Counted from the first letter of the stretch, positions 15,713 to 24,768 are shown. The stretch is 64,000 nt of DNA from JADGGM01 sp025449955 (GCA_036554285.1 DATBNO010000029.1:1-64000), one strand, 5' to 3'. Notes: generated from the letters alone by a model not told the origin. A program made the numbers and translations.

Positions 15713-16956
15713 TATTGCTTTGCAATCTCCGCGACAGCTGAAATCAGGCGATCCACCTCGTCTTCTGTCGTATAGCACGCGCATCCCGCTCGGACCACGC
15801 CGTCCGGCGCCATACCGATGCGCTCGATGACCGTCGCAGCGTAGAAATCGCCGTTGGACGCATACAGTGCGCGGTCGGCGAGGCGGCGGGCGACGTCGGT
15901 GGACGAGCGGCCGGCGACGACGAACGCGATCGTGGGCGTGCGCGGCGCGGCGGGCGGCGGGCCGAACACGCGGACGCCGGCGATTGCCGTCAGGCCGTTC
16001 CACAGGCTGGTGACTAACGCAGTGCCGCGCGCGTGCAAGCCCTCGAACGCCGACGCGAGACGCGCGCGGCGCGTCTCGCCGACGCCGAGCGAGGCGAGAA
16101 AGTCCACGGCGGCGGCGGCGCCGACGATGCCCTCGTGGTTCTGCGTGCCGGTCTCGAGCCGCTCCGGCGCCGTGTCGGGCGCGGGCTCCAGCCGAGGCAC
16201 GTCCACTTCCAGAATGCGCTCGCTCGTCCCGTACAAGATGCCGACGTGCGGGCCGTAAAACTTGTACGCCGAGCACGCGAGGAAATCGCAGCCGATGGCG
16301 CGCACGTCCACGAGCTGGTGCGGCGCGTAGTGCACCGCGTCGACGAACGCGATCGCGCCGGCCGCGTGCGCGAGCCGCGTGGCGCGTCCGATGTCGTTGA
16401 TCGTGCCTAACGCATTGGACGCGGCGCCGATCGCCACGACCTTCGTACGGTTGCTGATCGACCGCTCGAGGTCCTCCCAATCGAGCTGCCCGGTGTCCGG
16501 ATGCATGCGCACCATGCGCACCGTGACGCCGCGCTCGGCCGCCAGCGCCCGCCACGGCGCGATGTTGGCGTGGTGGTCCAGCTCCGTCACCACGATCTCG
16601 TCGCCCACGTTCAAGCGGCGGCCAATGCCGCGCGCGACGTGGAACGTGAGCGACGTCATGTTCTGGCCGAACGCGATCTCGTCGTCGCGCGCGTTGAGGA
16701 AATCGGCGATCGTGCGGCGCGCGCGGGCGATCGCGGCGTCCGTCTCGACGCTCGTGGGATAGGCCCAGTGCGTGTTCGCATTGTGGTGCAGCAGGTAGCC
16801 GGTGACCGCATCGGTGACCTCGCGCGGGACCTGCGTGCCGCCGGGTCCATCGAAGTACGCCACCCAGCGGCCGCCTTCGCGCCGCTCGAGCGCCGGGAAG
16901 TGCTGGCGGATGGCGTCCGTGGACTGGACGCGCGTCTGGATCGTTGCGTTAGTCAC
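15712..16956 (-). CDS. Cysteine desulfurase-like class V aminotransferase
   Basis: 414 residues from a GTG at 16956 that overlaps the stop of the upstream dehydrogenase (GTGA), so the two are translationally coupled; an in-frame ATG at 16977 would add 7 residues. The PLP lysine lies in CSAYKFYGPHVG, and VTELDHHANIAPW and AFVDAVHYAPH carry the cofactor His and Asp. It matches the NifS/SufS-like subfamily that lacks a linked scaffold gene, so its substrate may be cysteine, selenocysteine or something else. The catalytic loop near GCACYTTEDEV contains two cysteines. No suf or isc genes are nearby. Confidence 0.85.
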   Translation of the reverse strand: MTNATIQTRVQSTDAIRQHFPALERREGGRWVAYFDGPGGTQVPREVTDAVTGYLLHHNANTHWAYPTSVETDAAIARARRTIADFLNARDDEIAFGQNMTSLTFHVARGIGRRLNVGDEIVVTELDHHANIAPWRALAAERGVTVRMVRMHPDTGQLDWEDLERSISNRTKVVAIGAASNALGTINDIGRATRLAHAAGAIAFVDAVHYAPHQLVDVRAIGCDFLACSAYKFYGPHVGILYGTSERILEVDVPRLEPAPDTAPERLETGTQNHEGIVGAAAAVDFLASLGVGETRRARLASAFEGLHARGTALVTSLWNGLTAIAGVRVFGPPPAAPRTPTIAFVVAGRSSTDVARRLADRALYASNGDFYAATVIERIGMAPDGVVRAGCACYTTEDEVDRLISAVAEIAKQ

Positions 16957-17843
16957 GAGATCTCCACGCCGGCCCACTGCTCGATCACGCGGACGGCTTC
17001 CACGTGGTCGGCGTCTTCGCCTAACAAAGTGTGCGCCGCGCGAAAGAGCTCGCTGGTGAGCTGGAGCAGCGGCGACGGAACTTTCTGCTCCCGCGCCACG
17101 CCGGCCGCGATCGCGACGTCCTTGTCCAACAACGCCAGGCGAAACGTGCGCGGGAACGCGCGCGTGAGCACGCGCTCGGGAAACAGGTTCTGCGACGTGT
17201 TGCTCCGGCCGCTCGACGCGTTGATCACGTCGAGCGCGACCGCGGGCGCCACGCCGGCTTTGGCGAGCGCGGCGAGTCCTTCACCGGTGGCCCACACGTG
17301 CACCGCCAGCAGCGCATTGTTCACCGACTTGAGTGCGTGGCCGGCGCCGACCGGGCCGCAGTGCACCAGTTTCTCGCCGAACGTGTCGATCACCGGTTTC
17401 GCCCGCTCGAACGCCGCCGCATCGCCGCCGCACATCACGGTCAGCGTTCCGCGTTCGGCGCCGATCGTCCCGCCGCTCACCGGCGCGTCGATGAACGCGA
17501 TGCCGCGTTCGCCTAACCGGGCGGCGATGCGTCGCGACGTGGCCGGGTCGCCCGACGTGGAGTCGATCAGCATGCTGCCCCGCTCCATCCCCGCGAGCAC
17601 GCCGTCGGCGCCGTCGAGCACCATCTCGACTTCGCGCGACGTGGGCAGACACGTGACCACGAACGCGGCGCCGCGCGCCGCCTCGGCCGGCGTCGCGGCG
17701 ACGCGCGCGGTGTTGTCGCGCGCGAATGCATCGGCGCGAGCGCGCGTGCGGTTCCACACCGTGAGCGCGAACGGCGGTTGGGCGAGATGGCGCGCCATCG
17801 GCGCACCGATCGCGCCGAGTCCGAGGAATGCGATCTGGGTCAT
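16953..17843 (-). CDS. 3-hydroxyisobutyrate dehydrogenase-like oxidoreductase
   Basis: 296 residues from the ATG at 17843, which begins with the NAD(P)-binding MTQIAFLGLGAIGAPMARHL. The substrate signature FIDAPVSGGTIGAERGTL and the catalytic lysine in GAGHALKSVNNALL are intact. The family oxidises beta-hydroxyacids: 3-hydroxyisobutyrate, or tartronate semialdehyde in the reverse direction, and the sequence does not decide which. Its stop overlaps the start of the cysteine desulfurase-like gene. Several longer frames on both strands here are shadows. Confidence 0.9.
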   Translation of the reverse strand: MTQIAFLGLGAIGAPMARHLAQPPFALTVWNRTRARADAFARDNTARVAATPAEAARGAAFVVTCLPTSREVEMVLDGADGVLAGMERGSMLIDSTSGDPATSRRIAARLGERGIAFIDAPVSGGTIGAERGTLTVMCGGDAAAFERAKPVIDTFGEKLVHCGPVGAGHALKSVNNALLAVHVWATGEGLAALAKAGVAPAVALDVINASSGRSNTSQNLFPERVLTRAFPRTFRLALLDKDVAIAAGVAREQKVPSPLLQLTSELFRAAHTLLGEDADHVEAVRVIEQWAGVEIS

Positions 17844-17944
17844 GCGAGGAATTGGGCGAGGACACAGGAACTTCGTCGTCCGGCGCCGCGATGTCAAAGC
17901 CGGAGGTGCGTCGCCTCTTGGCGTAGGGCGCGATACCTTCCGTC

Positions 17945-18178
17945 GTGCGCATCACGACGACGGTCACCATCGAGGGCATGCTCGCCGTCCACGCGGCGAG
18001 CGCCGTGTACACGGCGCTCGCCGGCGTGGACGGCATCATCACGGCCGACGTGAAAATGGGTCGCGCGACCATTGAGCACGATGGTCGCGCGACCCATGAA
18101 CAAATCGCGGATGCGATCGAGGTGGCCGGCTACCGCGTGACGGACATGCGCGACGAGCGCCGTCTGCCGCTCCTCTGA
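17945..18178 (+). CDS. HMA-fold protein lacking the metal-binding cysteines
   Basis: 77 residues from GTG. The length and beta-alpha-beta-beta-alpha-beta pattern match heavy-metal-associated domains (VTIEGM ... AVYTALAGVDGI ... GYRV), but the CxxC after GM is missing: the loop reads GMLAVHAASA. It therefore cannot bind copper in the usual way. The middle (MGRATIEHDGRATHE) is encoded by a perfect 17-base inverted repeat. The gene stands alone between divergent neighbours. It could be a degenerate chaperone with a new role or a decaying gene. Confidence 0.65.
   Translation: MRITTTVTIEGMLAVHAASAVYTALAGVDGIITADVKMGRATIEHDGRATHEQIADAIEVAGYRVTDMRDERRLPLL
18056..18097. repeat. Perfect 17-bp inverted repeat inside the HMA-like gene
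   Basis: ATGGGTCGCGCGACCAT (18056-18072) and its exact reverse complement ATGGTCGCGCGACCCAT (18081-18097) flank the 8-base loop TGAGCACG. The inner block GGTCGCGCGACC is itself palindromic, so two palindromes lie in tandem. It encodes a near repeat (GRATIEHDGRATHE). Confidence 0.92.
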
Positions 18179-18186
18179 CGGGCGCC

Positions 18187-20085
18187 CTACCGGGCGGCGC
18201 CGATCAGCTCGCCGGCCTTGTCCGGCGCTTCCGCGTCCTCGGATTCCATGGCGACGATGCCGCGCTCGAGCCACGTGAACTCGCCCTGCATCACGCGTTG
18301 CGACAGACGGAACAGCGCCCCGTCCGTTGGGCCGAAGAGCATGCGGAAGTGGTCGGCGATACGCAGCCTCGCCTCGCGGCAGAACACGTCCGCGAGATCG
18401 ATGGCATTCGTGTCGCCGCCGGCCGCGACCTTCACCGCCCGCACGCACGACGCCGACATCGCGAACAATTCGGCGCCGATGTCGACGGCGCGGAACAGCA
18501 CCATCTGCCGCTTCTCGAGCTTGGGGCCGAGCTTGACCATCGCGTGGAAGATCGACCTGCCTAACCGTCGCGTGGCGCGTTCGATGTAGCGCATGTGCGC
18601 GGCCAAATGTCCGAACTCGCCGTAGGAGCGGAACCCGCCTAACCACCGCGACGTGTACCACACCGGGTAGAAGCCGGCCGACCGCTTGAACGCCGCCATT
18701 TTCTGCGCGCCGGTCGCTTTCGGATTCACGAGGTCGAACGCGGTGCGGAAGTGGAAGTCGACCGCCTCGCGCGCGATGAACAGCCGCATGATTTCCGACG
18801 AGCCTTCGAAGATCAGATTGATGCGGAAGTCGCGCATGGCACGCTCGACCGGAACGGGCGGTTCGCCGCGCGCGCGTTGCGAGTCCGCCGTTTCGTAGCC
18901 GCGACCGCCGCGGATCTGCAGCGTGTCGTCGACGATCCGCCAACCCGCTTCGGTATTCCACATCTTGGCGATCGCCGCTTCGAGCCGGATGTCATAGCCG
19001 CCGCGGTCCGCCATCTTGCTGGCGAGCTCGGCCACCGACTCCATGGCGAACGTGTTCGCCGCCATGCGCGCGATCTTCTGGGCGACCGCTTCGTGCTTCC
19101 CGATGGGTTGTCCCCACTGCACGCGCTCGTTGGACCATTCCCGCACCACGCGCAGCATCTGCTTGGCCGCGTACGCCGCGCTCGCCGGTAGCGTTAGGCG
19201 TCCGGTGTTGAGCGTGACGAGCGCCAGCTTGAGCCCCTTGCCTTCCTCCCACAAGATGTTCTCGCGCGGCACGCGGACATTCGTGAAGCGGATGACGCCG
19301 TTCTCGATCGCCTTGAGTCCCATGAACCGGCACCGGTGCACGACCTCGACGCCGGGCCAGTTGGTTTCGACGATGAACGCGGTGATCTGCTTTTTCGGCT
19401 TGCCGTGCACCATGGCATCGGCCGTCCGCGCCATGACGAGCATGATCTCGGCGCGCGTTCCGTTGGTGCACCACAGCTTCTGTCCGTTCAGAATGAACGC
19501 TGAGCCATCTTCGGTGGGCACGGCCGACGTGCGCATGTTCGCCGGGTCGCTTCCGGCATCGACTTCCGTTAGCGCGAACGCCGAGATCGCGCCTTTGGCG
19601 AGGCGCGGGAAATATTTCTTTTTCTGGGCGTCGGTGCCGAACAACTTGAGCGGCTGCGGCAATCCGATCGATTGATGGGCCGACAGCAGCGCGGTGAGCG
19701 AGCCATCGCGCGAGGTGACCATGCCCATCGCGCGGATGTAGCTCGTTTGCGAGAGACCGAGTCCGCCGTACTCGCGCGGAATCTTGATGCCGAAGGCACC
19801 CATCTCGCGCAACTCCTGCACGAGAGGCTCGGGGATCTCGCCGGTGCGGTCGATGTCATCCGAGGGATATCGTTCGAGATAGTTCCGTAAGGCATCGAAG
19901 AACGGCGCCGCGCGCGCCGTCTCCTCGGGATCGTCGGCGGGATACGGATGGATGATCTCGGGCCGGAAGCGGCCCAGGAACAATTCCTGAAGAAAGCTCG
20001 GCTGGGTCCATTCGCTCTCGCGCGCCGCTTCGGCGACGTCGCGGGCTTCCTGCTCGGACGCCAGTGCGTGTGTGGTGTCTGCCAT
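18187..20085 (-). CDS. Acyl-CoA dehydrogenase, large VLCAD/ACAD9-like form
   Basis: 632 residues, longer than the roughly 380 of short forms because of an extra C-terminal helical region of about 200 residues, as in very-long-chain enzymes. Flavin and substrate motifs are present: FALTEVDAGSDPANMRTSA, FNEG-like IFEGSSEIMR, and IRGGRGYE. It should catalyse the first step of fatty acid beta-oxidation using FAD, passing electrons to ETF. It is monocistronic here, with a 128-base gap to SURF1. Motif copies at 18559, 18637 and 19193 lie in frame. Chain-length preference is inferred from size only. Confidence 0.92.
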   Translation of the reverse strand: MADTTHALASEQEARDVAEAARESEWTQPSFLQELFLGRFRPEIIHPYPADDPEETARAAPFFDALRNYLERYPSDDIDRTGEIPEPLVQELREMGAFGIKIPREYGGLGLSQTSYIRAMGMVTSRDGSLTALLSAHQSIGLPQPLKLFGTDAQKKKYFPRLAKGAISAFALTEVDAGSDPANMRTSAVPTEDGSAFILNGQKLWCTNGTRAEIMLVMARTADAMVHGKPKKQITAFIVETNWPGVEVVHRCRFMGLKAIENGVIRFTNVRVPRENILWEEGKGLKLALVTLNTGRLTLPASAAYAAKQMLRVVREWSNERVQWGQPIGKHEAVAQKIARMAANTFAMESVAELASKMADRGGYDIRLEAAIAKMWNTEAGWRIVDDTLQIRGGRGYETADSQRARGEPPVPVERAMRDFRINLIFEGSSEIMRLFIAREAVDFHFRTAFDLVNPKATGAQKMAAFKRSAGFYPVWYTSRWLGGFRSYGEFGHLAAHMRYIERATRRLGRSIFHAMVKLGPKLEKRQMVLFRAVDIGAELFAMSASCVRAVKVAAGGDTNAIDLADVFCREARLRIADHFRMLFGPTDGALFRLSQRVMQGEFTWLERGIVAMESEDAEAPDKAGELIGAAR

Positions 20086-20213
20086 GAGAGATCACCCTGG
20101 TCGGTTTGTCTCCCACTGACTTGGGGAGGGCGGCGTCAAGCGTCGCGCACTCGAAGAATACACGGTGAGCGGGAGGGCGGACAATCGGGCGCGCAGTGGT
20201 CGAACGTTCGAAC

Positions 20214-20927
20214 TCACACTGATTCGCGACGTTCCAACCAGAGCAGATACAGTGCGCCGTAGAGCGCGATCGCGGCAAACGTGAACCATTGGATCGCGTA
20301 GCTCAGATGGGGACCGTCATCCATGGCCGGCAGCTCCAAACGTGTCGGCGCACCGTTCGGGCGCGCTCCGTTGGCCAGCTCGACGATGGAGAACGGCGCG
20401 ATCGGATACGGAAGCTCCGCGCTCGCGCGCGCGTAATCGAGCTCGCGCCAGGCGCGCGGATTGGTCGCCGACTGCGAGCCGCCGCTGGTATGCGCCGCCA
20501 TCGGCTCGATGAATCCGTCGACGGTGGTTCGTTCGGCTTCGAGCCACAGCGATTTGTTCACCGATGACGCGTCGGGCGAGTAGACCCACCCGCGATTGAC
20601 CAACACGGCGCGAATACCGCTGTCGGGACGGAGCGGGGTGATGAGAAACACGCCCGGTGCTCCGTCGCGCGAGCGGCCGGTGATGACGAACTGGTGGTCG
20701 TAGTCGAGCGTCCCGCGCACGCGCACGCGGCGATACTTGGCGAGCGCGGTGTCGGCGGGGATGCTGTCGAGGGGCGCGGGCGCGGCGGCGAGCCGCTGCT
20801 CGAACTGCGTGTTGAACGCGCGCCGTTCGCCGAGCCGGTGCAACTGCCACACGCCTAACCGCGCAAACAACGCGGCCGCGCCCGCGGCCACCACGCATCC
20901 GATCAGCGTGCGCCGATTCATACCCAA
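20214..20927 (-). CDS. SURF1 family cytochrome oxidase assembly protein
   Basis: 237 residues with the family's two membrane segments, one near residues 8-24 (GCVVAAGAAALFARLGVWQLHR region) and one at 214-230 (FTFAAIALYGALYLLWL), around a periplasmic domain. Signatures GVWQLHRLGERRA, VLVNRGWVYSP and HLSYAIQWFTFA are clear. SURF1 helps insert haem a into cytochrome c oxidase subunit I. No cox genes are in the window. The start could be either of two methionines two codons apart. Motif copies at 20853 and 20929 fall in the N-terminal coding part and just upstream. Confidence 0.93.
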   Translation of the reverse strand: MGMNRRTLIGCVVAAGAAALFARLGVWQLHRLGERRAFNTQFEQRLAAAPAPLDSIPADTALAKYRRVRVRGTLDYDHQFVITGRSRDGAPGVFLITPLRPDSGIRAVLVNRGWVYSPDASSVNKSLWLEAERTTVDGFIEPMAAHTSGGSQSATNPRAWRELDYARASAELPYPIAPFSIVELANGARPNGAPTRLELPAMDDGPHLSYAIQWFTFAAIALYGALYLLWLERRESV

Positions 20928-20943
20928 TGCCTAACGAGTCGCA

Positions 20944-21753
20944 TCAAAACAAGGACATCTGCTCGCCCAGCTCGCTCGGATCCACGGCGCGTTGGCCGAG
21001 CAGCCGCTGCAGCTGGCGCGCCGTGGCCGGGCTGTGTCCGGCGAAGTGGTTGTTGGCGTAGCCGTACACCGCGGTCACCTTTTGTGCGAGCATCAGAATG
21101 GCGTCGGCCCATGCCTCGAGCTCCCGCGTCCGGTCGGCTTGGATGCGCGAATAGTCGACAATGTCGCGATCGGGACCCATCCATCGCAGGTACGCGAAAT
21201 CGGCAGTCGGCTTCTCGGCTAACGCAAGCATCGTGCGACGCGGAATCCATCGCGCGTCGGTGAGCGCCACCGCGACGTGGTGTTCGGCCAGCAGCGCGAG
21301 CACGCCTTCGTGGATCCACGCCCGCTGGCGGAACTCGATCGCCACGCGGACGTCGCGCGGCAGCGTCGGGAGAAAGCTTGCCAACGCCGGCAGCTCGGAC
21401 GGCCCGAACTCCGGGCCGAGCTGGACCAACACCGGCCCCAACTTGGCGCCGAGTGCGCGCGCGCGATCGAAGAATTGCTCGGTGAGGTCGGCGCAATCGC
21501 GGAGCCGGCGCTCGTGCGTGATTTCCTGCGGCATCTTGAGCGCGAACGTAAAGTGACCCGGTGTTCGCTCCGCCCAACTTTGCACCGTGCGCTCCGGCGG
21601 CACGGCATAAAACGTCGAGTCGATCTCGACCGTATCGAAGGCGCGCGAATAGACGGCGAGGAAATCCGCAGCTCTGGTGTCGGGCGGATAGAACGGACCG
21701 ACCCAGGCGTCGTAGTTCCACCCTTGCGTGCCGATGCGCACCGTGGAGGGCAT
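20944..21753 (-). CDS. DUF72 family protein
   Basis: 269 residues from the ATG at 21753 (MPSTVRIGTQGWNYDAWVG), the usual DUF72 beginning; an in-frame ATG five codons earlier is possible. Conserved blocks EIDSTFYAVPPERTVQSWAE, FALKMPQEITH, AIEFRQRAWI and YGYANNHFAGHSP are all present. The family has a TIM-barrel fold and unknown biochemical role. It ends with the common FxxPexxQMSLF-like tail (LGEQMSLF). It is 31 bases from the universal stress gene upstream and is probably part of the same minus-strand run (20214-23263). Confidence 0.92.
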   Translation of the reverse strand: MPSTVRIGTQGWNYDAWVGPFYPPDTRAADFLAVYSRAFDTVEIDSTFYAVPPERTVQSWAERTPGHFTFALKMPQEITHERRLRDCADLTEQFFDRARALGAKLGPVLVQLGPEFGPSELPALASFLPTLPRDVRVAIEFRQRAWIHEGVLALLAEHHVAVALTDARWIPRRTMLALAEKPTADFAYLRWMGPDRDIVDYSRIQADRTRELEAWADAILMLAQKVTAVYGYANNHFAGHSPATARQLQRLLGQRAVDPSELGEQMSLF

Positions 21754-21784
21754 GGCGTAAATCGCCATGCGCCGCACGGCGGTG

Positions 21785-22264
21785 TCAAGTGGCGCGGGTA
21801 GACGCTGGGTTGCTTGGCGCCGTAGCAATCGCTCGCGGCGTTTTGGAGCCGCGGACCAAGAGTACCGGGACGTCCGACTTGTGTCGCACGCCATCGGCCA
21901 CGCTGCCATAGATGAGATCGGAGAAAAAGCGGTGGCCGTGCGTCGACATGGCGATGAGGTCGCACCGTTCGCGCGTCGCGGCCTCGGCGATCTCGCGTGC
22001 CGGGTCGCCGTTGGCGAGGACCGCATCGACATCCAGCCCATCGGCCTCGAGGGTGGCAGCGACCCGGCTCAGGTATTCGCGGTCCGCGCGCATCTCCTCG
22101 CTCTCGCGGAGGTCGAGCTGCCGCAAATTGCGCGCGGCCCATCCATCGGCTACGTGGATGAGGATGATCGACGCGTGGCACAACCGGGCCAACGCACGGA
22201 CGTGATCCAGGATCGCGTCGTCGTACGGCGAATTCTCGAGGGGCACCAGCATGCGCGTGTACAT
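21785..22264 (-). CDS. Universal stress protein, UspA family
   Basis: 159 residues in one domain. The N-terminal MLVPLENSPYDDAIL and the C-terminal nucleotide-binding loop STHGHRFFSDLIYGSVADGV, followed by SDVPVLLVR, mark a UspA-type fold; the glycines of the ATP-binding G-2X-G-9X-G(S) pattern are partly conserved. Such proteins aid survival under stress by unknown means. The gene sits 6 bases from the Nudix stop, in the minus-strand run that includes rhodanese and DUF72. The Ser/Ala/Pro-rich tail is not conserved. Confidence 0.9.
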   Translation of the reverse strand: MYTRMLVPLENSPYDDAILDHVRALARLCHASIILIHVADGWAARNLRQLDLRESEEMRADREYLSRVAATLEADGLDVDAVLANGDPAREIAEAATRERCDLIAMSTHGHRFFSDLIYGSVADGVRHKSDVPVLLVRGSKTPRAIATAPSNPASTRAT

Positions 22265-22270
22265 GGCCCG

Positions 22271-22915
22271 TCACCCGGTGTATGTGAGCGCCAGAAACTG
22301 CCGCAGAATGCGCTCCGTTAGGCCCCAGATCGTGCGGCCGCCGTGCTGAAACGTCGGCACACGGCGGGGACCGCCCGTGAGCTCCAACACCACGTCGCGG
22401 GTCGCCTCGGGCGCCCGCAGCGCGTCCACCGGCACCCAGAACGCTTCGGCAACTTCATCGCTCAGCGTCAGCGCAGCGTCACCGCCGATCGCGCCGACGA
22501 ACGGCGTGATCACGAGTCGCGGCAACGCGACTGTCCGCGGCTGCACATCGTCGAGTCGGCCGAGGAGCAGGCCGTCGCGCGAGAGGTCGAGGGCGGTCTC
22601 CTCGCGGGTCTCGCGGATGGCTGTTTGCTCCAGCGTTTCGCCCGGCTCTTGTCGTCCGCCCGGCAACGCGAAGTGTCCGCTCCACGGATCGCTCGCGTAC
22701 GTCGCGCGTTTGATCATCAAGAGCTCCACCGGCTCGCGATCGCGCGCACGCAGCAGCAGCGCCACTGCCGCCCGGCGGTCCCCCGACCCCACCTCGATGC
22801 CGCTTGGGCGCCGCGTTCGCAGCCGCTCGGCGAGACGCGCCACATCGGGCCGCGCCAGCACGTGCGCCGCGCGGTGCGGCTCGCTGCCTAACGGATGGCC
22901 CGCGCCGGACGCCAC
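22271..22915 (-). CDS. Nudix hydrolase, CoA pyrophosphatase type
   Basis: 214 residues. The Nudix box is intact: GGRQEPGETLEQTAIRETRE followed by ET and AL, with magnesium-binding glutamates. The upstream block LMIKRATYASDPWSGHFALP matches the NudL/CoA diphosphatase subgroup, which cuts coenzyme A to phosphopantetheine and 3',5'-ADP. It may recycle or limit CoA. It lies 6 bases from the rhodanese gene stop on one side and 6 from uspA on the other, so the genes form a tight operon. Motif copies at 22317 and 22886. Confidence 0.9.
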   Translation of the reverse strand: MASGAGHPLGSEPHRAAHVLARPDVARLAERLRTRRPSGIEVGSGDRRAAVALLLRARDREPVELLMIKRATYASDPWSGHFALPGGRQEPGETLEQTAIRETREETALDLSRDGLLLGRLDDVQPRTVALPRLVITPFVGAIGGDAALTLSDEVAEAFWVPVDALRAPEATRDVVLELTGGPRRVPTFQHGGRTIWGLTERILRQFLALTYTG

Positions 22916-22921
22916 CCGCCG

Positions 22922-23263
22922 CTACTCTTCCAGCGGGCCGCCCGCGTTGACCCAGCCCATGAGTCCGCCTTCGACCGACATGACGTTGGCAAACCCCAAC
23001 TCGGCCAGCGTCGCGGCACCCGTCGCCGCACGTCCACCGCGCGCGCAGTAAAGTACGATCGCCTGCTCCGGCCGCAATCGACGCGGAGCCTCGTCGCGCA
23101 GCGAGCTGAGCGGAATGTGCACCGCGCCGCCGATGCGAAACAGATTCCATTCGTGTTGTTCGCGAACGTCGACGAACGTAACGTCGTCGCCCCGTTCCCG
23201 CATCGCGATGACCGACGGCGCCGGCACTTCGCGAACCTCGAGTCTCGAAGATTGTCTGCTCAC
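22922..23263 (-). CDS. Single-domain rhodanese-like protein
   Basis: 113 residues. The rhodanese loop with catalytic cysteine reads YCARGGRAATGA near residue 72, preceded by FVDVREQHEWN and HIPLSSL. It could move sulfane sulfur as a thiosulfate or persulfide sulfurtransferase. Small rhodaneses of this length often sit in stress operons, as here with Nudix and UspA genes downstream. First gene of the run; the 197 bases upstream to the glycosyltransferase hold the divergent promoters. Confidence 0.92.
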   Translation of the reverse strand: MSRQSSRLEVREVPAPSVIAMRERGDDVTFVDVREQHEWNLFRIGGAVHIPLSSLRDEAPRRLRPEQAIVLYCARGGRAATGAATLAELGFANVMSVEGGLMGWVNAGGPLEE

Positions 23264-23460
23264 GTCCAGCGTCTCACCCCAGTCGCGACGAATCTAGTCC
23301 TTCCGAATTGTTGGCGACCCCGGCGTCGGTTGTCCAGCGCGCCAAATAGAAGAACGGGCCGACGGTCATCAAGGTATCGCTCGGGCTTCCCCGTGCGCAA
23401 AAACGGTCACTACCTTTCCGTGGTGACGACAGCCAAGCGAGACGTAATTGCCGCGCCCAC

Positions 23461-24630
23461 GTGCTGACGCTTGCGCTCGTTGCCGCAGCGCCGTGGATCG
23501 TCATACCCGTCGCCGCGCTCTGGCGGGCGCGCGGTGATCCCTCGCTCGACCACGAGCCGCCTGTCGACCCAGCCGACGCCCCAAAAGTTACGATCGTCAT
23601 CCCCGCCCGAAACGAGGCTGGGAACATAGCCGCCTGTGTGCAATCGATTCTGATGTCACGCTATCCGGCGCTCGAGGTCGTCGTCGTCGACGACCACTCC
23701 GCCGACGATACGTTGGGGATCGCTCGCGCCATGGCCACGCTCGACCGGCGCGTCACGGTAATCGAGGCAGCGCCATTGCCCGACGGATGGTTCGGCAAAC
23801 AATGGGCGTGCAGTCAGGGCGCGGCGGTCGCGTGCGGTGAGATCTTGTGCTTCACGGATGCGGATACACGCCACGGACGCGACCTGCTCGGGCGCGCGGT
23901 GCATCGGCTGCGCGGCGGCTCTCTCGACTTCGTGAGTGTGCTGGGCCGTCAGCTGATGCTCACATTTTGGGAGCGCCTGATCCAGCCTCAAGTGTTCGCG
24001 ATGCTCGCGATGCGTTTCGGCGGCGCGCGGAAGGTGAACGAATCGCCGCGCGTCACGGACAAATTGGCGAACGGCCAGTTCATGGTGATCACGCGTGCGG
24101 CGTACGACGAAGTCGGCGGACACGCCGCTGTACGTGATCAGGTGGCTGAAGACTTGGCGCTCGCCCAACTGTTGTTCGAGCGCGGGAAGCGTACGGAGCT
24201 CGTGCAAGGGCGAAACTATCTGTCGACGCGCATGTACACGTCGCTCGGATCGCTCGTGCGCGGGTGGATGAAGAACATTTACGCCGGGGGCATGCGGGCG
24301 ACGCCGTTCGGGTCGACCGGTCGCGCGCTGCTTCCGTTGGTGCTCTTGGCGGCGCCGCTCGCGAGCATCATTCCGGTGGTGGTGCTGATCATCGCGGCCT
24401 TCGGGCTGGTCACGGACACATGGATCGCCTGGTCGATCATCGCGACCGCCGCCACCGTGCTCTGGTGGATGCAGGTGTACGTGCGCGCGCCGGTGGTGGG
24501 CCCATCGCGCGCGTTGCGGTTCGCGGCGATTTACCCATTGGGCTCGTTGATGTTGGCCTACATCATCGCGCGTGCAGTCGTGCGGGGGCGCCGAGTGGAG
24601 TGGAGGGGCCGAGAGTACGTGTCGGGTTGA
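23461..24630 (+). CDS. Membrane glycosyltransferase family 2
   Basis: 389 residues starting at GTG. An N-terminal membrane segment precedes the GT2 domain: TIVIPARNEAGNIAACVQS, VVVDDHSADDT and the DxD-type TDADTRHGRD, then QVAEDLALAQ as the acceptor-site ED pair. Three or four membrane helices close the protein (residues about 295-375). It resembles the hopanoid-linked HpnB branch of GT2, but no hopanoid genes are near, so the acceptor is open. Converges on the S9 peptidase gene, separated by a hairpin. Confidence 0.87.
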   Translation: MLTLALVAAAPWIVIPVAALWRARGDPSLDHEPPVDPADAPKVTIVIPARNEAGNIAACVQSILMSRYPALEVVVVDDHSADDTLGIARAMATLDRRVTVIEAAPLPDGWFGKQWACSQGAAVACGEILCFTDADTRHGRDLLGRAVHRLRGGSLDFVSVLGRQLMLTFWERLIQPQVFAMLAMRFGGARKVNESPRVTDKLANGQFMVITRAAYDEVGGHAAVRDQVAEDLALAQLLFERGKRTELVQGRNYLSTRMYTSLGSLVRGWMKNIYAGGMRATPFGSTGRALLPLVLLAAPLASIIPVVVLIIAAFGLVTDTWIAWSIIATAATVLWWMQVYVRAPVVGPSRALRFAAIYPLGSLMLAYIIARAVVRGRRVEWRGREYVSG

Positions 24631-24712
24631 CGTTTGGCTGGGGGAAACCTTTTCGGGCCCGCGTTCGTCTTATGAGCGAAGCCTTCGGGCTTCGATTTCC
24701 TCCGAGTGGGGG

Positions 24713-24749
24713 CGCCTCCGATACCTGTGCCGACAGGTATTCGGAGGCG
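24713..24749. terminator. Bidirectional hairpin between convergent genes
   Basis: Arms CGCCTCCGATACCTGT (24713-24728) and ACAGGTATTCGGAGGCG (24733-24749) are complementary except for one extra base, with loop GCCG. A second small hairpin CGAAGCCTTCGGGCTTCG lies just before it. No clear U-tract on either side. Probably ends transcription from both genes. Confidence 0.65.
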
Positions 24750-24768
24750 TTCCATTTGTAGCCTGGTT

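Noticed and set aside
16501..18075. A 524-codon plus-strand frame opposite two enzymes
   Set aside because: Antisense to genes with intact catalytic motifs; no recognisable fold.
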